From positions 5,084,001 to 5,148,000 of the forward strand of contig NZ_CP152389.1 of the NCBI RefSeq assembly GCF_038806765.1: a stretch of DNA of 64,000 nt, read 5' to 3'. The notes beneath the pieces were generated by a model. It worked only from the letters and a program-made list of their open reading frames with translations, had not been told where the DNA came from and ran no database searches. Positions 9,168 through 17,552 of the stretch are shown here, piece by piece; within the stretch, counting starts at the first letter, position 1, and each line of letters starts with the position of its first letter. Made by a program: the position numbers and the translations under genes. This DNA comes from Mucilaginibacter sp. CSA2-8R. GTDB lineage: Bacteria > Bacteroidota > Bacteroidia > Sphingobacteriales > Sphingobacteriaceae.

Positions 9168-10709
9168 TTATATCTGCTTATCCGTCGCTACATGATAGGC
9201 AGGGTCTTCCAAAATATTTACATCAATTACTGCATCCGCATTTTTTAACAATTGCTTGCAATCGGCACTCAAGTGTTTTAAATGAAGCTTTTTGCCGGCC
9301 TTTTGGTAACGGTCGGTCAACTTATTCAACGCCTCAATGGCCGACATGTCAGCCACCCGGCTATCCTTAAAATCAATGATGACTTCCTGCGGATCTTCAT
9401 TTACATCAAACTTCTCGGTAAAGGCTGTTACCGAGCCGAAAAACAATGGGCCGTATACTTCATAATGTTTTGCACCCGTAGCGTCAACATATTTACGCGC
9501 ACGTATGCGTTTGGCACTTTCCCAGGCAAATACCAGTGCTGATATAATTACGCCTACCAGTACAGCCAGTGCCAGGTTATGCAGCCAAACGGTAATCAGC
9601 GCCACTAATATGCCTACAAAAATATCCTGCCGAGGCATTTTGTTGATGATGCGGAAACTGGCCCACTCAAAAGTGCCAATGGCCACCATAATCATTACCC
9701 CGGTAAGGGCCGCCATAGGCACACGCTCAATCACCGGTGCACCCACAAAAATGATGAGCAGTATAGTAAGCGCAGCCACAATACCTGATAACCTTGCCCT
9801 TGCCCCGGCTGATAGATTAACCAGCGTTTGAGCAATCATGGGGCAGCCCCCCATTCCAGAAAAGAAACCATTTAAAATGTTGGCCGTTCCTTGGGCTATA
9901 CATTCGCGGTTGCCATTGCCACGGGTGGCCGTCATTTCGTCAACCAGGTTTAAGGTAAGCAATCCTTCGGTTAAACCTACACCTGCCATAATCAGAGCGT
10001 AAGGGAATACAACCTTCAGGGTTTCTAAATTAAACGGTATGGCCGGGATGTGAAAAGGCGGAAAACCACCGCTTACAGCTGCAATATCTTTCACGGTTTT
10101 AGTTGGGATACCAAAGCCCAGCACTATCAAGAACACAATGATAATGGCTACCAGCGATGGCGGAACGGCTTTGGTAAACCGGGGCAGTAAAACAACAATA
10201 GCAATGGTTAAAGCGACTAACCCAGCCATAATAAATAACGGCTCACCGCTTAGCCAAACCGATTGCCCGTTAATCACAGTCTTAAACTGCTCCAGCTGGG
10301 CGGTAAAGATGATAACGGCCAACCCGTTAACAAAGCCATACATCACCGGCTGCGGCACCAGCCTGATGAATTTGCCTAATTTAAACACACCGACTAAAAT
10401 CTGCACTACACCGGCCAGCGCCACGGCAGCAAAAACATATTCGATGCCATGGGTTTTCATTAAGGCTATCAGCACCACTACGGTAGCTCCGGCTCCGCCA
10501 GATATTAAGCCAGGACGGCCGCCTAACACTGCTGTTACCAAGCCCATGATAAAGGCAGCATACAAACCCATTAGCGGCGGAAAGCCGGCCAGGATGGCAA
10601 AGGATAAAGATTCGGGCATCATGGTCATGGCAACGGTTAAACCGGCCAGTACCTCGTTTTTATAATTTACTTTTTGCGAAAAATCAAAAAGGCGCAGAAC
10701 TGCATGCAT
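9168..10709 (-). CDS. SulP family inorganic anion transporter with STAS domain
   Basis: An inner-membrane secondary transporter for sulfate, bicarbonate or a similar anion. The N-terminal two thirds is strongly hydrophobic with about 10-14 membrane segments and the SulP signature region NEVLAGLTVAMTMMPESLSFA (about residues 17-37; longer than the usual short motif). The C-terminal STAS domain (about 420-505) contains VIIDFKDSRVADMSAIEAL. I prefer the ATG at 10709 (MHAVLRLFDFSQ), giving 513 residues. The start at 10754 adds 15 residues. No partner genes such as carbonic anhydrase or sulfur assimilation genes are adjacent, so the substrate is open. Confidence 0.9.
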   Translation of the reverse strand: MHAVLRLFDFSQKVNYKNEVLAGLTVAMTMMPESLSFAILAGFPPLMGLYAAFIMGLVTAVLGGRPGLISGGAGATVVVLIALMKTHGIEYVFAAVALAGVVQILVGVFKLGKFIRLVPQPVMYGFVNGLAVIIFTAQLEQFKTVINGQSVWLSGEPLFIMAGLVALTIAIVVLLPRFTKAVPPSLVAIIIVFLIVLGFGIPTKTVKDIAAVSGGFPPFHIPAIPFNLETLKVVFPYALIMAGVGLTEGLLTLNLVDEMTATRGNGNRECIAQGTANILNGFFSGMGGCPMIAQTLVNLSAGARARLSGIVAALTILLIIFVGAPVIERVPMAALTGVMIMVAIGTFEWASFRIINKMPRQDIFVGILVALITVWLHNLALAVLVGVIISALVFAWESAKRIRARKYVDATGAKHYEVYGPLFFGSVTAFTEKFDVNEDPQEVIIDFKDSRVADMSAIEALNKLTDRYQKAGKKLHLKHLSADCKQLLKNADAVIDVNILEDPAYHVATDKQI

Positions 10710-10945
10710 ATAGAAAGAAATAGAAAAGATAAAATAATAGCGTCCGGCAGTCATTTGCCAGGCACATTAATAGCAATAGTGTATGAATTATTATTTAACA
10801 GAAAGATATTGCCCGTTTATAGAAAAAGAGGCAGCTGTAACGTCAGAAGAGAAACCTAACTCAAGGTGGTGTAACCGGATTATGATAAATAGCTTTTTTC
10901 ATGGCTTGGCTGCAAAGTTAATAACTTAATCCCCTTAACTAACAT

Positions 10946-12055
10946 TTATTGTGGTATTTCGGCCAAACCCGCCATGATTTCCTCCAAGCTGCTTTCGTCC
11001 AATATCAACCGCTCAGGTATTCCGGCAGTATTGTACTCCCATTTAATCAAACGCATTTGGCCATCGCTAATTTCTAAGCCGGTGATATCACCATCATCAA
11101 AACAACAGCAACCGCTGTTAAAATAAGATGGCCGGTAACCGGGAAAGGTAAATTGAGCTTCGCCTTTTAATACATGCTTATTTATTTGTTGCTGCAATTG
11201 TTCAACCTTTTGCTGGTCGCCTTGCTTTTGGGCTGTTTGTAAATTAATATACAGGCGCTCCAGGTGTGTTAACGACTGGAATACCGGCTGGTGGGTGTGC
11301 CCGGTAATCAGCAGCAAATTATTTTGCCTGCTGCTCCACTGGTACATAATTTCGTTATGCAGGGTTTTTAAATGATCGTTAGTAGCCGGTGTATTGGGGT
11401 TGATGGCCAGGTAAGCCTGTAACGGCCCCCAAACATTGGCTACAAACCATTTGCTAAACCAGTTACCGTCGCTTTGTAAATCGCCCTGATGGCCGTGGGT
11501 TAAATAAATACCTAAGGGTTTATCCGCAACGCGGGTTTGCAGTACCACGCCTTCATATACTTTTACCGGCTGCCCGTAAATTTGCTGCAGTACCACCTTG
11601 GCCAGCGGGTCATTGTCCCAGTACAAATCGTGGTTGCCAAATACTTTAATAAATGCATTACGTTTTAAAAACTGCGCTTCGTGCGCAAAGGTGGCTTTAT
11701 TGTACTTGGTTACTCCAATGATGCCGTTTTCCCATAACTCTTCGCTATCACCTAAGTTGATGTAATGATATTGCTGCTCATTGTAGTAGTTCAGTGCAGT
11801 TAGGTAGTTCTTTTCAGCAAGCGTAAAATCATCTGCACTATTGCGGGTACCCTTGTGCTGGTCTGAAAGGATTACGAATTTGCCTGTTGCCACATCAAAC
11901 GGGATGATGACGCCACGCTTTCCATGGTCAGTGATTAAAGAGTTATACAAATCAGTCAGCGCTGCATGTACACGTTTGGTGTCCGGCCTCGACGAGTATT
12001 TGTTAGCGATGTTAATTAAAGGTTGCTTTAACCATTTTTGCAGCAAGCGGCGCAT
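10946..12055 (-). CDS. Cytoplasmic calcineurin-like metallophosphoesterase
   Basis: A 369-residue dinuclear-metal phosphoesterase. All five metal-site motifs are visible: D-x-H in ILSDQHKG (about 68-75), GDSEELWE (about 100), GNHDLYWD (about 139-146), LTHGHQGD (about 188) and the C-terminal GHTHQP (about 257). There is no signal peptide, so it should act in the cytoplasm. The segment QTAQKQGDQQKVEQLQQQINK may form a short helix inserted in the fold. Substrate unknown; related enzymes act on phosphodiesters, nucleotides or UDP-diacylglucosamine. It is flanked by unrelated genes. Confidence 0.85.
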   Translation of the reverse strand: MRRLLQKWLKQPLINIANKYSSRPDTKRVHAALTDLYNSLITDHGKRGVIIPFDVATGKFVILSDQHKGTRNSADDFTLAEKNYLTALNYYNEQQYHYINLGDSEELWENGIIGVTKYNKATFAHEAQFLKRNAFIKVFGNHDLYWDNDPLAKVVLQQIYGQPVKVYEGVVLQTRVADKPLGIYLTHGHQGDLQSDGNWFSKWFVANVWGPLQAYLAINPNTPATNDHLKTLHNEIMYQWSSRQNNLLLITGHTHQPVFQSLTHLERLYINLQTAQKQGDQQKVEQLQQQINKHVLKGEAQFTFPGYRPSYFNSGCCCFDDGDITGLEISDGQMRLIKWEYNTAGIPERLILDESSLEEIMAGLAEIPQ

Positions 12056-12150
12056 GCTACATCAACAGCATAGTGCAGGATAGGTTTATGTATTGAGCAT
12101 AATTAATGATAATCAGTAAGTTATTTAAATAAGGATAGCACTGTCAGAGC

Positions 12151-12180
12151 TTTGGATGAGAAAGCTTGGCACTAAACTTG
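12151..12180 (+). promoter_or_regulatory. Probable promoter of the small YtxH-like gene
   Basis: TTTG at 12151-12154 is followed after 18 bp by TAAACTTG at 12173-12180. This fits the Bacteroidota -33/-7 consensus (TTTG, TAnnTTTG) with one mismatch. It lies about 50 bp before the start codon. Confidence 0.4.
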
Positions 12181-12229
12181 TACCTATAAAGCAGATTACA
12201 ATGAATTAACAATATAAAAATCACAAACC

Positions 12230-12436
12230 ATGAGCTTATTTAAATGGGCCGTGTTCGGCGCCGCTGCTGCCTACGGCATACAACACATCACTAAAAAACG
12301 TGTAGAAGATGGTAAATCAATCATCGATGACTGGAACGAAAAAGCACCGGAGTGGATTGAAAAGGCTAAGCAGTATACTGATGAGGCCATCACTAAAGCG
12401 ACCAGCAAAGTACAGCCGGAAGAGAATTACCAGTAA
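12230..12436 (+). CDS. Small YtxH-like membrane-associated protein
   Basis: A 68-residue protein with a short N-terminal hydrophobic stretch (FKWAVFGAAAAYGIQHI, about residues 4-20) followed by a charged amphipathic helix rich in Lys, Glu and Ala (WNEKAPEWIEKAKQYTDEAITKATSKV). This layout is typical of YtxH-like and general stress small proteins anchored in the inner membrane. No enzyme motif is visible. It has its own promoter-like sequence and a strong terminator. Codon use and the clean start support a real gene; function unknown. Confidence 0.65.
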   Translation: MSLFKWAVFGAAAAYGIQHITKKRVEDGKSIIDDWNEKAPEWIEKAKQYTDEAITKATSKVQPEENYQ

Positions 12437-12451
12437 TATATCATAAGAACC

Positions 12452-12490
12452 AACGCAAAAAGGCTTTCAAATTGAAAGCCTTTTTGCGTT
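12452..12490. terminator. 17-bp hairpin, bidirectional terminator
   Basis: Arms 12452-12468 and 12474-12490 pair perfectly around a 5-nt loop, with AAAAA/TTTTT tracts inside the stem. It lies between the converging small membrane protein and GH51 genes. Confidence 0.85.
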
Positions 12491-12508
12491 ATGATAATTA
12501 ATAAAGCG

Positions 12509-14509
12509 TTATTTACTCAATGGCAAGCGCAATACATTAAATGAGTAGGGCTTAACAGCCAGTGCCAGTGTTTTACCTTTAACAGTAACCCGCTCATCTT
12601 TAGGACTTACATTTACCGCATTTTCGAACGAGTTGATTGCCTTAAGGTTCGGGGTGCTAATGCTGGTTAATATAGCGGTGGCAGGCATCTGTTTACGGCT
12701 CTGCACTTGTATATTACGGGTTTGTGCTTTACCCGATGCATTAACAATCTTTACAATCAGCTCGTTATGCTTGCTATCCACCACGGCTGAGGCATATAAG
12801 CTATCCTGACCGGCCACTACTTTTTTACCAGTACTAATGCTAACTACTTCTGTACCTTTGTATAAAGAATATAACTTTTGCACGTAATAATTTGGCGTTC
12901 CATACACATTCAGGTTATCTACCCAAATCATGTCGGGTGTCCACTGCCAGGCATCGGCATGGGCAAAAAGAGGTGCGTAGGAGGCCATGTTAACTACCTG
13001 GGCATTGCGCTCTAAACCCGTCATAAAAGCAGCTTCGGCAAGGGCACACTGCCAGTTGTTTTGATTTTTGGCGCTGGCTATCCCATCGCTTTGCGCAGCA
13101 TATTCACCTGCAAAAACTTTAGAGCCATTACGGTCGTAATTGTCATAACGGGTAGCATTGCTCAAAAACCACTCCGGCGAACGGTAGTAGTGCTCGTCAA
13201 TAATATCGGCTTTATTTTTACGCAAATTACTATTCAAAAAATCGAACCGCGCGCCGTTCGGGTCAGTACCCGAACTGTTAACCAGTTTAATTTCAGGATA
13301 TTTAGCTTTAAGGCTATCGGTAAATATTTTAAGGCGTTCTAAATACTGCGGTCCCCAGTTTTCGTTACCCACACCCATCATTTTTAAGTTGAACGGAGCC
13401 GGATGGCCCATTTCGGCACGTTTTTTACCCCACGGCGTATTCACGTCGCCATTGGCAAACTGCACCAGATCTAACGCGTCCTGTACGTAAGGGCCTAATT
13501 GGTCTAATGGCACTAACTCAGCGGTATTAAACTGGCAGGCCATGCCACAATTTAAAATGGGCAGGGCCTGAGCACCAATATCTTCGGCTAACTGGAAGTA
13601 TTCAAAAAAGCCCAGGCCATAAGTCTGAAAGTAATCTCCGGTAAGGCGGTGCTTAAATTCGGTATTCCATCGGTTAATATTCAGTTCACGGTTTTCAACC
13701 GGGCCAATGGTTTTTTTCCAGGGGTAACGGGTAGCCAGGTCGCGGCCTTCCACAATACAACCGCCCGGAAAGCGGATAAAGCCGGGCTTCATATCAGCTA
13801 GCAATTGTACCATATCTGCCCTTAAACCTCCCGGGCGCTGTTTCCAGGTATCACCAGGGAACAAGGAAATCATATCCAGATCGATAACACCTGTACCTTC
13901 CATCCAGATAGCAAACTTGCCTTTTGGAGCCATAGCATTCGCGGCGAAACTTACACCTTGTTTATGCCATTCGGCACCACTTTGATCAGGTTGCAATACT
14001 GTAGAGCCTATGACGTTCCCTTTTTCATCCTGTAATTCCAAATGCAGTTTTACGCCGGGCTTTTCTTGGCGGTACATGAAAGAGAAATTATAATTAAGCC
14101 CTTTCTTGACGCCCATTCCGCGAAATCCCTCATTAGTTAAACTAAAGTCTTCCCTTTTATCAGCGTTTTTAACGTTGGCTCTTAAAAAGCGAGGATTGGG
14201 ATTAGTGATCGGATTTTGCTGGCGGTTTAAAATAAGCACGTCGCCCTCGTTAATCTTTTTGCCTTTTACAGACCAGCCCATTAGCGGAGAGTAAAATTCG
14301 AAAGAGCGATTTTTAACCAGTTCGGCATAAATGCCGCCGTCGGCACCCATATTAATATCTTCAAAAAACACACCCCACATAGTGGGCTGCACTTTGGCGG
14401 TTACCTTATCGGCATTTACTACAATTGGTAAACTTTTTTGAGCCGAAGAGTTTAGAGAAAAGGCCGTTAACAGGGCGGCGGTTAAATAAGTAAATTTTGT
14501 AACTGTCAT
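12509..14509 (-). CDS. Secreted GH51 alpha-L-arabinofuranosidase with carbohydrate-binding-like domain
   Basis: Releases terminal alpha-L-arabinofuranose from arabinan, arabinoxylan or arabinogalactan. A signal peptide (MTVTKFTYLTAALLTAFSLNSSAQ) supports export and the start at 14509. A strand-rich region at about residues 120-215 resembles a CBM4/9-like fold. The catalytic barrel follows, with acid/base Glu in MGVGNENWG (about residue 383) and nucleophile Glu in FAGEYAA (about 469), then a C-terminal beta domain. Many bacterial GH51 enzymes are cytoplasmic and near 500 residues, so this 666-residue exported form is the larger type. It is the last gene of the leftward glycan cluster. Confidence 0.92.
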   Translation of the reverse strand: MTVTKFTYLTAALLTAFSLNSSAQKSLPIVVNADKVTAKVQPTMWGVFFEDINMGADGGIYAELVKNRSFEFYSPLMGWSVKGKKINEGDVLILNRQQNPITNPNPRFLRANVKNADKREDFSLTNEGFRGMGVKKGLNYNFSFMYRQEKPGVKLHLELQDEKGNVIGSTVLQPDQSGAEWHKQGVSFAANAMAPKGKFAIWMEGTGVIDLDMISLFPGDTWKQRPGGLRADMVQLLADMKPGFIRFPGGCIVEGRDLATRYPWKKTIGPVENRELNINRWNTEFKHRLTGDYFQTYGLGFFEYFQLAEDIGAQALPILNCGMACQFNTAELVPLDQLGPYVQDALDLVQFANGDVNTPWGKKRAEMGHPAPFNLKMMGVGNENWGPQYLERLKIFTDSLKAKYPEIKLVNSSGTDPNGARFDFLNSNLRKNKADIIDEHYYRSPEWFLSNATRYDNYDRNGSKVFAGEYAAQSDGIASAKNQNNWQCALAEAAFMTGLERNAQVVNMASYAPLFAHADAWQWTPDMIWVDNLNVYGTPNYYVQKLYSLYKGTEVVSISTGKKVVAGQDSLYASAVVDSKHNELIVKIVNASGKAQTRNIQVQSRKQMPATAILTSISTPNLKAINSFENAVNVSPKDERVTVKGKTLALAVKPYSFNVLRLPLSK

Positions 14510-14561
14510 ATTTACACTTAAAAGAAAGAGCAAGAAGGCAAGCTAAACCACTAAAAGATGA

Positions 14562-17456
14562 TTAAAGTTTACTTTCAGGAATTAAGCTGTAAGCCGGTTT
14601 AAAATCGGAATCTAAAGTAATCAAAAATCGGTCAACGATGACACCCGGATCCATTAAATATAATTTAAGCTGATGCTTACCAGGTTGTAATGCCGGGATA
14701 TTGAGTTTGCGGATGGCATTATTGCTAAGCACATTATTTTTCCATTCGGTGCTCCGACCTTCGGTTTTAAAATTGACCACTTGCGGTGTACCACCGTCTA
14801 CAGAAACCGCATAACGCATACCATAAGCTTTATTAAGCGGATGCGTTGGCAAGGTAAAAATATGCAGCTGAGGTTTTGATGCTGTATTTACGGTATAAAA
14901 ATCATAGGCTACCCACGAAGCTGATTTTAGTGCTGTATCTACAGTAATATCCTGGCTAAGAGGCCATGCTATCAAAGCATTTTGAGCATATCCTAAAGTG
15001 CTGTCGGCCTGCCAGCAGCTTGCGCCTTGATTTTGGTGGTTTTGATAATTACCGGCAAATATTGATACCATGCCGTTGTTTTCTATCACTCCTTTGTATT
15101 TAGTTAAAGCAGGCAATTGGCTGTTATTGGCCGAAACATTAACCACATATGTTTTACCATCAGCACTGATGCTAACCTGGGCCGTATGCACAGCAGGCTG
15201 CCCGGCTAACAGCTTCCAGTTAATATTTAGATAGATGCGGCTTTGCCGCTGGTTGTTTTGATTAGCCAACTGCCCTTTTTTTGCAGACAGCAAAATCCAG
15301 GGTTGCGAAGCGGTAGCCGTCCAACTAACATCAGCTGCTTTTTGCAGGAATATATCTATAAATTTTGCCTGTGGCGACCATGGATGAAATGCTGATAAAG
15401 CAAAAGCTGGGTTGCTGCCATGCACCGAGTCGGAGTAACTTCCTTCGGGTTCGATACTCCAGGCATTTACCGCAGGTTTCAAATTAATTATCGGTAACTC
15501 CGGCTCCTGGTAAACCGGCAGATTGCGCGGCTGCATTGACATGATGTTTTTCCATTTTCCACCCGCTAACTGGTTATTGTAATAAGCTGTTTCGGTAACA
15601 ATGTCTCGGTACGCCTGCCTGCTTTTATCCGCATACTCCTGCGCTATTAATCGGTTTTGCTTTCCGTACAGATATGCCTTATCGCGATATAAGAACTTTT
15701 GATTTATTAGAGACGCGCCTACAACAGGATAATAAACCAACTCGTAAAAAGCATCTTTATTAGGCAGCTTGGCATTTGTGTATATCGATTTTGCTTGGGC
15801 AGCCAGTGTTTGGTACCTAACAACCCTACGTTGCGCCTCATCGCCGTAGGCAAAATGATTATATGCTGTGTAATTGGTTTTAGTAGTAGGCTCGGTTTGG
15901 CTCCAACCCATAAATTCAGGCCGGCGCTCCCCGGCCAAGTGATAGTATTGTTGTAGAAGCCCGGCAATGTTGGCTGCATTTTTAATGCCCCATTTGCCGG
16001 CACACCATTGCTGTAAGTGCGCTTTCAGATACGTGCTGTTTTTAAATGGTTCGGCCTGGTAAGCCATATCTAAAAACAGCTGCATGTTATATTCGCAGGG
16101 TTTAATGTCGCCTACATTAAGCACCCAGATGTTTTTGGCCTGCATAGCATAGGCTTTCATCATTTCTTCGCGCATGAGTGCCGGGTTGGTCGTGCTTAGC
16201 CACAAATAATCGTGCGGGCGTCCCCAGTACGAGGCATGATAATACACTCCTGCACCTCCCGAACGTTGTTGCTCCTGTGTATTGCTCAAACGCTGGATGT
16301 AGCCATAGTTATCATCGGGCCATACCAAGGTAATATCCTCCGGAACTTTCAAGCCGCTCTCATACACATCCAAAACTTCTTTATAGATGGTAAAAGCCTG
16401 TGGTACTTTTTTGATGTCTGGGTTTACATACTTTTGCAGCAGGCCGCGCTGGTCAGCAAATATTTTGTCCAGCAAAGGCACAGCCTCCTTTGGCGATTTC
16501 ACACCTTCCATGCCGCTATCGTGTACGCCACGCATACCCATGCTATAAATGGCATTGTTCGCGCTGCTTTCTTTTACCCGGCTTTCCCAGTAGCTGTATA
16601 CTTTGGGCTGATTGGTGATGTAATTAAACGCTCCCATCGTTTTCTCGTTCCATTCCCCCACGTTGTTGCGCAACATCGGCTCGGCGTGCGATGAGCCTAC
16701 TACGATGGCGTAATCGGCTGCTGCTTTGGCATTACCGGGGTAAGAATAAAATGCTTTAGTACTGGGGTGCATGGCCGGCCAAATGAGGTTGGCTTTAAGC
16801 CGCAGCAGCAGTTCGAAAACCTTGGCATATGTTTTCGGGCCAATATCCCCGGTTTCGGGCTCAAAGGTTTTTGCAGCCCAGGGTTGCAGGCCCCAATCTT
16901 CATCATTGATAAATATGCCCCGATATTTAACAGAAGGTGGAGCCGACACATACCTGTCAATATTAATACTCAAGCTTTTTTGCTGCACCGGTGTTACATC
17001 GGCCCACCAGTACCAGGGTGACACGCCGATACGCTCTGATATATTGAAAACGCCGTAAGCTGCTCCGCGGATATCACTGCCTGCAATAACCAAAGCCTTG
17101 GTAATATTTTTGGAGGGATAACTGACGATTTGTAATAGATAACTTTCCCATTTACCTTGCAAAGCTTTGGTGTTGAGGTGCAGGCTCTTAATTAAAGCCG
17201 ACTGTAACGTACCTATCACAATTACATTTCCGCTTGCCTTGCTGATGCTGTTAGTTACTTTAGGTAAATATCCGCTCACCTGCTGAATATCACGCGCCAG
17301 CAAACCGGCCGCAATAGAATCCAGTTGATGCTCTCTCGGTGCGTACACGATAGTGACCTTGCTTTGCGGCGTAACCAAATCAAACGGCACTGCCTGTAAC
17401 CTTAAGTTGGCAAATATCAAAACAGCTATCAGCAGTAAACAGAATTTGAACTTCAT
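14562..17456 (-). CDS. GH115 family alpha-glucuronidase
   Basis: A 964-residue exported enzyme of the family that removes glucuronic acid or 4-O-methylglucuronic acid side chains from xylan or similar glycans. The signal peptide is MKFKFCLLLIAVLIFANLRLQA. Family features are GSDIRGAAYGVFNISERIG then SPWYWWADV (about residues 125-155), YRGIFINDEDWGLQPW (about 178-193), NLIWPAMHP (about 226-234), SSHAEPMLRN (about 256-265) and the C-terminal region with WTATASQPW and the fourth beta domain. It is 52 bp upstream of the GH51 gene and probably cotranscribed with it. A hairpin separates it from GH106. Confidence 0.92.
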   Translation of the reverse strand: MKFKFCLLLIAVLIFANLRLQAVPFDLVTPQSKVTIVYAPREHQLDSIAAGLLARDIQQVSGYLPKVTNSISKASGNVIVIGTLQSALIKSLHLNTKALQGKWESYLLQIVSYPSKNITKALVIAGSDIRGAAYGVFNISERIGVSPWYWWADVTPVQQKSLSINIDRYVSAPPSVKYRGIFINDEDWGLQPWAAKTFEPETGDIGPKTYAKVFELLLRLKANLIWPAMHPSTKAFYSYPGNAKAAADYAIVVGSSHAEPMLRNNVGEWNEKTMGAFNYITNQPKVYSYWESRVKESSANNAIYSMGMRGVHDSGMEGVKSPKEAVPLLDKIFADQRGLLQKYVNPDIKKVPQAFTIYKEVLDVYESGLKVPEDITLVWPDDNYGYIQRLSNTQEQQRSGGAGVYYHASYWGRPHDYLWLSTTNPALMREEMMKAYAMQAKNIWVLNVGDIKPCEYNMQLFLDMAYQAEPFKNSTYLKAHLQQWCAGKWGIKNAANIAGLLQQYYHLAGERRPEFMGWSQTEPTTKTNYTAYNHFAYGDEAQRRVVRYQTLAAQAKSIYTNAKLPNKDAFYELVYYPVVGASLINQKFLYRDKAYLYGKQNRLIAQEYADKSRQAYRDIVTETAYYNNQLAGGKWKNIMSMQPRNLPVYQEPELPIINLKPAVNAWSIEPEGSYSDSVHGSNPAFALSAFHPWSPQAKFIDIFLQKAADVSWTATASQPWILLSAKKGQLANQNNQRQSRIYLNINWKLLAGQPAVHTAQVSISADGKTYVVNVSANNSQLPALTKYKGVIENNGMVSIFAGNYQNHQNQGASCWQADSTLGYAQNALIAWPLSQDITVDTALKSASWVAYDFYTVNTASKPQLHIFTLPTHPLNKAYGMRYAVSVDGGTPQVVNFKTEGRSTEWKNNVLSNNAIRKLNIPALQPGKHQLKLYLMDPGVIVDRFLITLDSDFKPAYSLIPESKL

Positions 17457-17475
17457 TTTTTCAGAGAGGTATCTA

Positions 17476-17513
17476 TATCACAAAAGCCTTCTGTTAAAAA
17501 GGCTTTTGTGATA
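17476..17513 (-). terminator. 15-bp hairpin between GH106 and GH115
   Basis: Arms 17476-17490 and 17499-17513 pair perfectly with an 8-nt loop. It lies downstream of the leftward GH106 gene. The U-tract is weak, so it may only attenuate readthrough into GH115 and GH51. Confidence 0.6.
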
Positions 17514-17552
17514 GTTAATTAATAAACAATGGTTGTAGGTGTACTGTAGTGC

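Noticed and set aside
10138-10665. 175-residue reading frame opposite the SulP gene
   Set aside because: Antisense shadow of a gene with clear family motifs; no start context or independent support.
16212-16694. 160-residue reading frame opposite GH115
   Set aside because: Antisense shadow without recognisable motif.
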